Below are positions 1-5,918 of a stretch of 6,197 bases of DNA, in pieces. The first letter of the stretch is position 1. Each line of letters begins with the position of its first letter. Made by a program: the position numbers and the translations under genes. Under the pieces are notes generated by a model, which did no database searches, was not told the origin of the DNA, and saw nothing but the letters and a program-made list of their open reading frames with translations. Source of the DNA: Candidatus Parvarchaeota archaeon (GTDB lineage: Archaea > Nanobdellota > Nanobdellia > CSSed11-243R1); contig PWUQ01000012.1 of assembly GCA_003563585.1 (NCBI GenBank), positions 1-6,197 of the forward strand. Reading direction: 5' to 3'.

Positions 1-126
1 ATGTACTTTAGATTGGTCTAATTTTGTCTTATTGATTAGAATATCTTCAGTTGTCATTCTTCCAATATCTTTAATTGCAAGTAGAACTTCAACTTCTATT
101 CTATGCATTGAATCAATATCAACCAT
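1..126 (-). CDS. pheS: Probable phenylalanyl-tRNA synthetase alpha subunit, N-terminal part (runs off left edge)
   Basis: The minus strand reads 42 codons from an ATG at 126-124 with no stop before the window ends. The visible peptide starts MVDIDSMHRIEVEVLLAIKD and continues with IGRMTTEDILINKTKLDQSKVH. This resembles the N-terminal winged-helix domain of archaeal/eukaryotic PheRS alpha, which typically reads as H-x-x-E-x-x-V-L-x-A-L, then T-x-E-E-L, then L-x-x-x-x-V. PheRS charges tRNA-Phe as an alpha2-beta2 complex in the cytoplasm; the catalytic part would lie outside the window. Other synthetase genes (glyS, trpS) on the same strand support the call, and archaeal pheS and trpS are often neighbours. 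A TATA-like box centred 24-25 nt upstream of the ATG supports this start. The alternative is an unrelated winged-helix regulator, since only 42 residues can be read and none of the class II motifs are visible. Confidence 0.5.
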   Translation of the reverse strand, partial: MVDIDSMHRIEVEVLLAIKDIGRMTTEDILINKTKLDQSKVH

Positions 127-146
127 AAAAAAGTAAGAAATAATTA

Positions 147-154
147 ATTTAAAA
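147..154 (-). promoter_or_regulatory. TATA-like box of the left-edge gene (pheS?)
   Basis: The minus strand reads TTTTAAAT here, centred about 24-25 nt before the ATG at 126. The same 8-mer stands upstream of glyS and trpS. No Shine-Dalgarno precedes the ATG, so the transcript is probably leaderless. The box lies in the 31-bp gap after the 62-aa gene and touches no codon of it. This is a motif match plus spacing, without expression evidence. Confidence 0.5.
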
Positions 155-157
155 GAG

Positions 158-346
158 TTATCTTTCTCCTTTTTGTTTGATTAAGTGTTTTGTGAAAAAC
201 TCTTTTTCATTGTCTTTGGTAAGTATTTTACATGAAAGTAAAACTTTTGGTTTACTGGCTGCTTGAAGCTTTTCCCCTTCTTTTCTATACCACATTCCAT
301 TTAACTCTATGTAAGTTTCACCATCATCGCCTATACATCTTTTCAT
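158..346 (-). CDS. Small hypothetical protein, 62 aa, between glyS and the left-edge gene
   Basis: The protein is not recognised. It starts MKRCIGDDGETYIELNGMWY and is 62 residues long, basic, with two lone cysteines (residues 4 and about 38), no membrane segment and no signal peptide. The GETYIELNGMWYRKEG stretch looks like a beta-hairpin; the C-terminal third is lysine-rich and probably helical. The ATG at 346 is chosen because a TATA-like box (TTTATATA) is centred 26-27 nt upstream of it, the same spacing as at glyS. The frame stays open up to a TTG at 367 that would overlap the glyS stop, but that start lacks support. The gene ends with TAA 31 nt before the next start. It sits 17 nt after glyS and has its own promoter. 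It could still be a chance open frame, but the promoter, the tight fit between two genes and the plausible composition argue for a real gene. Confidence 0.6.
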   Translation of the reverse strand: MKRCIGDDGETYIELNGMWYRKEGEKLQAASKPKVLLSCKILTKDNEKEFFTKHLIKQKGER

Positions 347-363
347 ATTTAAAAGAAATAAAT

Positions 364-1722
364 TCAACTATATAAATTTTTGTAAATCTCTTTTGTGATG
401 TTTTCAACATCGATTCTCTTCTGTTTCATAGTGTCTCTTTCTCTTATAGTCACAGTATTATCTTCAAGTGTTTGATGATCTACAGTAACACAATAACAGG
501 TGCCTATTTCATCCATGCGTCTGTACATTTTACCGATAGAACCCTTCTCATCATAAAAAGCAGGAAAACATTCTTTTATTTTTTTGTATATCTCTTTAGC
601 TTTTTTTGGAAGTCTATCCTTTTTTACAAGTGGAAAGACTGCTGCTTTGTATGGTGCTATTTTTGGGTGAAGTTTGAGAACAATTCTTTTTCTTCCTTTA
701 ACGGTTTCTTCTTTATACGAATCCATCAAAACTGCAAGAAAAATTCTATCTAATCCAGCGGATGTTTCAATAATCCATGGGATATATCTTTTTTTTGTCT
801 TTTCGTCAAAATAATCTAATTTTTGGTTTGAAAATTTTTGATGTTGTTTTAAATCCCAATCTCCTCTATTATGCACTCCTTCTATCTCTTTCCAACCAAA
901 ATCAAATTTATACTCTATATCTATCGCTTTTTTAGCATAATGTGCTAGTTCTTTTTTTGTGTGTTCAACTGTTCGGATTTTTTTATTATTTATGCCAATT
1001 TCTTTATACCATTTTAATCTGGATTTTTTCCATTTCTCAAAATATTTATCTGCATCTTTTTCGGAAACAAAATACTGCATTTCCATTTGTTGAAATTCTC
1101 TCATTCTAAAAAGAAAATTTCTTGGAGAAATTTCATTTCTAAACGCCTTACCAATTTGTGCTATACCAAAAGGAATTTTTAATCTTGTTGTGTCCAATAT
1201 GTTCTTAAAATTAAGATAAATCAACTGTGCTGTTTCTGGACGCAAATAACTTGTTTCCCCTTTTCCAGGACCTATTTGTGTTTTAAACATCAAATTAAAC
1301 TCTACAGAATTTTTTAATTCTCCTTTACATGTTGGACATTTTATATTTTCTTTTTTTATCAATCCATTCAAATCAGATGATTTCATACCTTCTACTTTTT
1401 TTCCGGTTTTATCTAAAATTAAATGATCTGCTCTAAAGCTTTGTCCGCACTTTTTACATTCTGATATATAATCTATGAATTCATCTGTGTGTCCCGAAGC
1501 TTTCCAAACTTTGGGGTGTGTTATGAGTGTTCCTTCTATTCCTACTATTTCCTCATTTTGATGAATTATTGAATTCCACCATTCATTTTTTATGTTTCTT
1601 AAAATCTCTACACCAATCGGGCCATAGTCATAAAAGCCTGCAAAACCCCCATATATCTCAGAGTTTTGATACACAAAACCTCTTCTTTTACAAAAGGAAA
1701 CAAAACTTTCTATATCCATCAT
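364..1722 (-). CDS. glyS: Glycyl-tRNA synthetase (class II, alpha2 type), 452 aa
   Basis: GlyRS joins glycine to tRNA-Gly using ATP in the cytoplasm, as a homodimer in this family. The motif 1 area is around WKASGHTDEFID (residues 73-84). Two CxxC pairs (C89/C92 and C129/C132) in the following insert look like a zinc site. FNLMFKTQIGP (142-152) and YLRPETAQ (159-166) are typical GlyRS stretches. Motif 2 is FRNEISPRNFLFRMREF (194-210). Motif 3 is ETSAGLDR (319-326). The anticodon-binding domain starts near LHPKIAPYKAAVFPL (351) and includes MYRRMDEIG (399-407) and the end of RERDTMKQKR (427-436). At 452 residues it is shorter than usual archaeal GlyRS (about 570), and PRNFLFRMREFQQME plus DNTVTIRERDTM look more like bacterial alpha2 GlyRS. 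The first of two adjacent ATGs (1722, 1719) is used; a TATA-like box is centred 26-27 nt upstream. It is divergent from the radical SAM gene and all motifs appear intact. The gene ends in TGA. Confidence 0.96.
   Translation of the reverse strand: MMDIESFVSFCKRRGFVYQNSEIYGGFAGFYDYGPIGVEILRNIKNEWWNSIIHQNEEIVGIEGTLITHPKVWKASGHTDEFIDYISECKKCGQSFRADHLILDKTGKKVEGMKSSDLNGLIKKENIKCPTCKGELKNSVEFNLMFKTQIGPGKGETSYLRPETAQLIYLNFKNILDTTRLKIPFGIAQIGKAFRNEISPRNFLFRMREFQQMEMQYFVSEKDADKYFEKWKKSRLKWYKEIGINNKKIRTVEHTKKELAHYAKKAIDIEYKFDFGWKEIEGVHNRGDWDLKQHQKFSNQKLDYFDEKTKKRYIPWIIETSAGLDRIFLAVLMDSYKEETVKGRKRIVLKLHPKIAPYKAAVFPLVKKDRLPKKAKEIYKKIKECFPAFYDEKGSIGKMYRRMDEIGTCYCVTVDHQTLEDNTVTIRERDTMKQKRIDVENITKEIYKNLYS
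369..376 (-). promoter_or_regulatory. TATA-like box for the 62-aa gene, inside the 3' end of glyS
   Basis: The minus strand reads TTTATATA, close to the archaeal TATA consensus. It is centred 26-27 nt upstream of the ATG at 346, so a leaderless transcript would start at the ATG itself. The bases are also the glyS codons for Leu-Tyr-Ser just before its TGA stop, so the promoter overlaps coding sequence. Confidence 0.5.
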
Positions 1723-1742
1723 GTTTAAAATAAAAATTAAAC

Positions 1743-1752
1743 AAATTTAAAA
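1743..1752. promoter_or_regulatory. Near-palindromic TATA box shared by glyS and the radical SAM gene
   Basis: The plus strand reads AAATTTAAAA. On the minus strand it gives TTTTAAAT centred 26-27 nt before the glyS ATG at 1722. On the plus strand it gives TTTAAAA centred 28 nt before an in-frame ATG at 1777 of the radical SAM gene. One AT-rich core could therefore position TBP for both divergent transcripts. A second plus-strand candidate, TTTAAAATAA at 1724-1733, would suit the earlier ATG at 1759. No Shine-Dalgarno stands before either gene. Confidence 0.45.
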
Positions 1753-1758
1753 GTTTGT

Positions 1759-2775
1759 ATGCTTATCTCTACTTATATGTTATACAAAATATCGAGGGAA
1801 ACAGGCATACCATTAATTGGAACTATCTACTTTGGTATTATAGATAGGGGAACAAATCTTCTACAGATAAGAGCCTCAAACAGTTGTAATTTAAATTGTA
1901 GTTTTTGTAGCGTAGATTCCGGGCCCGATTCAAAAACAAGAGCAAATAATTACTTTGTTGAATTAAATTATCTTATTGACACTGTAAAAGATGTCATAAA
2001 ATATAAAGGAATTAAAGATATAGAATGTCATTTAGATTCCACAGGAGAACCGGTTACATATCCCAAAATTGTTGAACTTGCAAAAAAGCTTAAAGAACTT
2101 CCTGAGGTAAAAATAACTTCTCTTCAAACAAACGGCACTCTTCTGTCAAAAAGTAAAATAAAACAGTTATAAAAGACTGGATTAGACAGAATAAATCTTT
2201 CAATAAATTCTATGAATGGTGAGCTTGCAAAAAAACTATCTGGAGTAAAATGGTATGACCTAGAAAAAATAAAATATTTTGCAGAAAAAATCGCTAACAG
2301 TAAGATAGATTTATTAATCGCGCCTGTATATCTTCCAAGAATAAACGATGATGAAATTCCAAAAATAATAAATTTTGCTAAAAAAATTGGTGCTGGAAAA
2401 AGGTTTCCTCCACTTGGAATTCAAAAATATGAAAAATATAAACTGGGAAGAAAACCAACTGGCTTGAAAATACAAACTTGGTGGAAATTCTACAATGATT
2501 ATCTTAAAAAGCTAGAAAAAAAATACAGCACAAAATTAATTTTAAAACCTGAAGACTTTGGAATATATAAAATAAATCCCTTACCAAAGACAATGAAAAA
2601 AAATGAAAAAGTTAATGTTGAAATAGTGGGTCCAGGATGGACAAAGAATGAAATGATTGGAGTGGCAAAAGGAAGAGCTGTATCTATTTTAAATTGCAAA
2701 AAAGAAAAAGGGGTAATAAAAACTAAAATTGTTTCGAATAAACATAATATATATGTGGGAATCCCAGTAAATTAA
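1759..2775 (+). pseudogene. Archaeal radical SAM protein (COG2100-like), interrupted by one in-frame TAA
   Basis: A single reading frame of 338 codon positions is split by TAA at 2170-2172 (codon 138). The first part (137 aa) carries the radical SAM 4Fe-4S motif CNLNCSFC (C43, C47, C50), followed by SVDSGP, then the DSTGEP glycine motif (93-98) and the SLQTNGTLLS strand. Directly after the stop, in the same frame, the protein continues KTGLDRINLSINSMNGELAK and on to a C-terminal VEIVGPGWTKNEMIGVAKGR segment that looks like a small TRAM-like beta domain. From memory this order, with a GxIxFGxIDRGTN start, matches the uncharacterised archaeal radical SAM family COG2100; its substrate is unknown to me. 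The stop falls between core strands, so the first piece lacks half the barrel and the second lacks the cluster cysteines. The start is ATG 1759, or possibly ATG 1777, which fits the TATA box better. Loss of function by point mutation is likeliest; sequencing error and read-through remain open. Confidence 0.8.
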
Positions 2776-2776
2776 A

Positions 2777-4645
2777 TTAAAATTTCTTACCTTCTATTAC
2801 ATATAAAGAAATCAAAGCACCAAGCAAAACACCACTTGTCAAAACCAATACTTCAATTGCTAATTGAGATCTTCTATCAAAAAGCACTGTATGTTCATAA
2901 TACTTTTCTATTTGTATTCTAGGCCTTGGAAGGAGTTCTCTTTCAAGTGTTGCTTCTATCAAATCTTCAGATATTTGTGCCATTTCTCTTGAATAACTCA
3001 AATACATTAAAGCTTGCACAGGTTCTTCGTCCTTGAGTGTCATTCCAAACTCCAAGTAACTCAAAGCAAGTATTGGCAATATTCCTTTTTCTTCTGCCCT
3101 ACTAATGGCTCTATTTGCCTCTTCTTCTAAAAAATCAATTTTATTTTGAACGGTTTCTTCAGTTACGCCTCTTATTTCCATAGCGAGATTTGCGTTTGCC
3201 CTCGCCTTCGAAGCTTCAAAAAGAGCATAAACATACTTTCCATCCTCATAAGCTTCGACTGCTCTATCATATTGACTTTGCGCATCCCTAAGTATCTGAT
3301 TCTCTGTAACTGTGCTTGCATAAATTATAGTTGTTTTAGAATGTTCTATCCTTTCTCTAGATATTCCTTTTATATTTTCTACATTAAATCTTAAATCGAG
3401 TTCTCCCTCAAAAATTTCAATTAATGTAAACCATTCGTAAGCAGTATTTCTTTTTATTTCTGAAAAAGATAAAAGATATATAGCGGTATCCATATTTCCT
3501 TCTTGATAAGCTTTTTCAGCAGAGTCTAATAAATCTTCTGCTTCTCTAAGCCTATCTATAACCACTGCATAAACTTCAATGTCTCTTTTATCATTTATTC
3601 TTCTGGAATCTAAAAAAAAGCTTTCAATATTTTCCATCTTTTTTTCAACATCTTCAAATTTTTCAATTATGAATTCATCGCTTTGATTGGCGCCATAATA
3701 ATCTATCATATTTATAGCAAATCTTGAAGACATTAGAGACCTTACTGAAAAACTAGACGCAGAATAAAAATTTCTTTTGTTAAGACTTTCGCGTGCTTTC
3801 AATAAATTATCTTGAGATTGTTTTAAAAGTTCTATCAAGGAATCTTCTTCTTTTCTAGATAGATTTAATTCATCTATCTCATCTAATCCCCTTTCAAGAC
3901 GAGATTTAGAATTTTCTGCTTGTCTCAAAAGATTTCCACTGAGAGAAAGCATTGCAGTATTATATTCTTCAAAAACATCTTGAGTTGGAACTTCTTTTTC
4001 TATAATTATTTCATAACCAGTTAAGTATTTGTAGGCGTCTAATATATTATTGGCTTCGATTAAATGAATCCCCCAATTTCTTCTTGCAAGTTCGATTATA
4101 TCTATTTCTTTTCCCAATTCATCTACAAAAACATTTCCATGTCCATCTGGTATAATTAATATTCTTCCTCCTACGCTATGTGCCACTTCTGCTTTTTCGA
4201 TGATAGAACCTACAGGTCCTATACTTCCAGCTGGATTTATTGTACCAGTTACAAAAACATCTTGATTCATATCTACGCCATGTAATGCTGCGATGGTTGA
4301 TGTAGTCATTGCGGCGCCAGCAGAAGGTCCTCCTATTATTTGATAGTCGGATTCAATTATGTAAAAAAAATCGTATTTCGAACAATCCATTTCAAGAATT
4401 CTACAAGCGACTTCTTTTGAAAGCCTTGCGGATGCTTGTGTATTTATTTGCGTAAGTGGCTTTGTTTCAATAAAAACTCTCCCCGTTCCTTCCCTAACTT
4501 CAACAATTAAATCCGCGACAACACCATCAACATCACCATTCACTTCCCTAACACCCATTAATCTTGTATATGTAATATTTTGAGCATTAGCTACACTAAA
4601 CATAAATGCCAAAATTAATATAAAAACTAAAATTTTTAACCTCAT
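2777..4645 (-). CDS. Exported, membrane-anchored Lon-type (S16) serine protease without ATPase domain, 622 aa
   Basis: The protein starts with a signal peptide (positive Arg2/Lys4, hydrophobic core 5-18, likely cleavage after ANA at 21). A Lon proteolytic domain follows, about 25-205: GGPSAGAAM carries the nucleophile Ser108, and GSIGPVGSIIEKAEVA carries Lys151. The 43-residue gap equals that of the Ser679/Lys722 dyad of E. coli Lon. There is no Walker A or AAA+ module. Residues about 225-565 are helical, with repeated hairpins around the pattern A-x-x-x-Y-x-x-G-x-x-x-x-A (near 369-404 and 455-490, weaker near 279-312 and 512-558). A single membrane segment at about 596-617 ends in EGKKF, so the chain is probably outside with a short cytoplasmic tail. 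It resembles predicted archaeal serine proteases of COG1750. Cys81 and Cys88 could form a disulfide outside the cell. Substrate and partners are unknown. It lies 54 nt after trpS with its own TATA box, and its TAA is 1 nt from the stop of the convergent radical SAM gene. Confidence 0.88.
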   Translation of the reverse strand: MRLKILVFILILAFMFSVANAQNITYTRLMGVREVNGDVDGVVADLIVEVREGTGRVFIETKPLTQINTQASARLSKEVACRILEMDCSKYDFFYIIESDYQIIGGPSAGAAMTTSTIAALHGVDMNQDVFVTGTINPAGSIGPVGSIIEKAEVAHSVGGRILIIPDGHGNVFVDELGKEIDIIELARRNWGIHLIEANNILDAYKYLTGYEIIIEKEVPTQDVFEEYNTAMLSLSGNLLRQAENSKSRLERGLDEIDELNLSRKEEDSLIELLKQSQDNLLKARESLNKRNFYSASSFSVRSLMSSRFAINMIDYYGANQSDEFIIEKFEDVEKKMENIESFFLDSRRINDKRDIEVYAVVIDRLREAEDLLDSAEKAYQEGNMDTAIYLLSFSEIKRNTAYEWFTLIEIFEGELDLRFNVENIKGISRERIEHSKTTIIYASTVTENQILRDAQSQYDRAVEAYEDGKYVYALFEASKARANANLAMEIRGVTEETVQNKIDFLEEEANRAISRAEEKGILPILALSYLEFGMTLKDEEPVQALMYLSYSREMAQISEDLIEATLERELLPRPRIQIEKYYEHTVLFDRRSQLAIEVLVLTSGVLLGALISLYVIEGKKF

Positions 4646-4669
4646 ATAATATGAAGAACTAAGATTAGC

Positions 4670-4677
4670 TTATAAAT
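4670..4677 (-). promoter_or_regulatory. TATA-like box of the Lon-like protease gene
   Basis: The minus strand reads ATTTATAA, centred 28-29 nt before the ATG at 4645, in the 54-bp gap after trpS. No Shine-Dalgarno is visible before the ATG, so a leaderless or nearly leaderless transcript is likely. No T-run terminator separates it from trpS, so read-through from trpS could add to expression. Confidence 0.5.
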
Positions 4678-4699
4678 CTTATTATTTGCAGCAAAATCA

Positions 4700-5812
4700 T
4701 CAATCTTTGAGTAAGAAATTATCGAGCTTCTTTTTTGCTTTTTCTCTTTCTTTTCTATGTTTTTCAAGAAAATTATTGATTTTTTCTACCGTAATTTGTT
4801 TGAGTTCTCCTGTTAAAATTTTTCCTTCTCTGTAATCTTCTTCTATCTTTTTTAATCTTTTATTGTCTGGTTCAAAGAAAAATTTAAGATATTGAAATGG
4901 TATGTCTATATCAGGATTTCCTCCTTTTTCTCTATGTTCCTTTAATGTTTCCTTTCCACCAGAAAATGCATTTTGTATCTTATCTTGAACTTGTTTTGGA
5001 GAGTCTGTGGTAAAAATAGCTGATTTTGGAACTGATGCTGACATTTTTCCACCCTCCAACAAGCCCGGCATTAATTTGCATTGAATCGATGCGGGTTTCA
5101 TATAACCTAATTTAGGCAAGACATCTCTGGAAACTCTAAAATGAGGGTCTTGGTCAACCCCATGAGGAATTAAGCAAGGTATATTTTTTCCTTTTTTTTC
5201 AGATTCTAAAAATGCGGGTACTGCCTGCATGCTTGTATAAAATATTTGTCCAATGTTCGATGAATTTTTAAAACCAAAAACCGCTTTTGCAGTTGAAAAA
5301 GTAATTTTCTTTGCAACTTTGATAGCATGATTATATAATGTTTTAGCATATTCTGTATCAATTATTATTTTCGTATTTTTTTTGTTGAACCCTAATGCTA
5401 TTATATCTAGTGCATTCTCATAAGCCATTTTTTTTGTGTCTTCCAATGAAAGCTTATCTTTAAACAAAAATTTTTCATCGTCTGTTAGTTGAATGTAGCA
5501 TTTGACGCCAAATTTTTCTTGAATATATTTTGTAAATTTTAAAGGCATTAAATGTCCTAGATGAAGATTTTCAGAAGGACCTCTGCCTGTATAGAGATAA
5601 AATTTATTTCCTTTTTTGTATTCTTTTAATATAAAATCTAAATCCCTGTGGGCAAAAAATATTTTTCTTTGAAGCATGAAATGATTGTCTCCAGTTATAT
5701 CTTTTATTTTTTTCAAAATATTATCTTCTATCAAATCCAATCCAAATTTTTTGATTAATTTTTCATAATCAATATCTCCTTCTACTTCCCATGGAGTAAC
5801 TTTAAATGCCAT
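4700..5812 (-). CDS. trpS: Tryptophanyl-tRNA synthetase, archaeal/eukaryotic type, 370 aa
   Basis: TrpRS is a class I synthetase that charges tRNA-Trp with tryptophan using ATP in the cytoplasm, as a dimer. The N-terminus MAFKVTPWEVEGDIDYEKLI is the typical archaeal/eukaryotic TrpRS start. The HIGH signature appears as HLGH (84-87) within TGRGPSENLHLGHLMP; the KMSKS signature appears as KMSAS (256-260) after LLEGG. DQDPHFRVSRD (about 220-230) and FTTDSP (267-272) are also family-typical. The length is close to other archaeal TrpRS and all core motifs are intact. ATG at 5812 is preferred: the frame is open to a TTG at 5821 that would add only MIK, whereas the conserved KVTPWEVEG start fits the ATG. 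The gene ends in TGA. It is divergent from the right-edge gene and followed by the protease gene on the same strand. Confidence 0.96.
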   Translation of the reverse strand: MAFKVTPWEVEGDIDYEKLIKKFGLDLIEDNILKKIKDITGDNHFMLQRKIFFAHRDLDFILKEYKKGNKFYLYTGRGPSENLHLGHLMPLKFTKYIQEKFGVKCYIQLTDDEKFLFKDKLSLEDTKKMAYENALDIIALGFNKKNTKIIIDTEYAKTLYNHAIKVAKKITFSTAKAVFGFKNSSNIGQIFYTSMQAVPAFLESEKKGKNIPCLIPHGVDQDPHFRVSRDVLPKLGYMKPASIQCKLMPGLLEGGKMSASVPKSAIFTTDSPKQVQDKIQNAFSGGKETLKEHREKGGNPDIDIPFQYLKFFFEPDNKRLKKIEEDYREGKILTGELKQITVEKINNFLEKHRKEREKAKKKLDNFLLKD

Positions 5813-5823
5813 TTTTATCAACT

Positions 5824-5848
5824 ATTTAAAAGCTCGTGTCATTTAAAA
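5824..5848. promoter_or_regulatory. Divergent promoter region with two direct ATTTAAAA boxes
   Basis: The plus strand carries ATTTAAAA at 5824-5831 and again at 5841-5848, 17 bp apart, followed by GCT and CT. Read on the minus strand both give TTTTAAAT, the box found before glyS and the left-edge gene. The right copy is centred 32-33 nt before the trpS ATG (5812), which would give a leader of about 6 nt. The left copy is too close to the start to be the TATA box for that ATG. On the plus strand the right copy could serve the gene at 5919 with a leader of about 48 nt. Which copy is used, and whether the second is a regulator site, cannot be told from sequence. Confidence 0.4.
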
Positions 5849-5905
5849 CTCTTTTTGATGAGCTTTGTCGAAAAAGAATTTAAAGGCTTAGAATATTCAA
5901 TTAGT

Positions 5906-5913
5906 AAGGTGAT
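5906..5913 (+). promoter_or_regulatory. Shine-Dalgarno site of the right-edge gene
   Basis: AAGGTGAT ends 5 nt before the ATG at 5919. GGTGAT is complementary to the usual 16S rRNA 3' end (ATCACC). It is the only clear Shine-Dalgarno before a start in this window and it fixes the start of the downstream frame. It implies a transcript with a leader, from the box at 5841-5848 or another upstream site. A closer box, ATTTAAAGG at 5878-5886, would start RNA near 5908 and cut into this site. Confidence 0.7.
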
Positions 5914-5918
5914 AGTTA

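Noticed and set aside
472..753. Open frame of 93 codons on the plus strand
   Set aside because: It lies fully opposite glyS and its product is a Phe/Ser-rich antisense shadow of Lys/Glu-rich coding sequence.
1527..1733. Open frame of 68 codons on the plus strand
   Set aside because: It is antisense to the glyS N-terminus, with low-complexity Phe/Leu/Ser/His composition and no promoter or ribosome site.
2170..2172. Programmed recoding of the in-frame TAA as an extra amino acid
   Set aside because: Selenocysteine uses UGA and pyrrolysine uses UAG; TAA has no such standard use in archaea. No recoding hairpin is evident after the stop, and TAA ends other genes in the window.
2499..2699. Open frame of 66 codons on the minus strand
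   Set aside because: It is antisense to the radical SAM C-terminal part; the Phe-rich peptide is the usual complement of Lys codons.
2169..2775. Downstream half of the radical SAM gene as an independent gene from ATG 2212, with TATAAAA at 2170-2176 as promoter
   Set aside because: The piece would lack the cluster-binding cysteines and start inside the barrel. It lacks a Shine-Dalgarno, and the box is about 40 nt from the ATG, outside the spacing seen elsewhere. The TATA-like match arises from the stop itself.
3146..3394. Open frame of 82 codons on the plus strand
   Set aside because: It lies inside the protease gene on the opposite strand and shows no gene-like start or domain. The Cys/Tyr/Ser-rich product looks like a shadow.
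5813..5821. TTG start for trpS at 5821, adding three residues
   Set aside because: The conserved TrpRS N-terminus begins at or after the ATG at 5812, and ATG is preferred over TTG with no ribosome site for either.
5849..5877. Hairpin or terminator formed by CTTTTT and AAAAAG in the trpS upstream region
   Set aside because: The stem is only about 6 A-T-rich pairs around a loop of more than 10 bases, too weak to call in AT-rich DNA, and it sits where a promoter, not a terminator, is expected.
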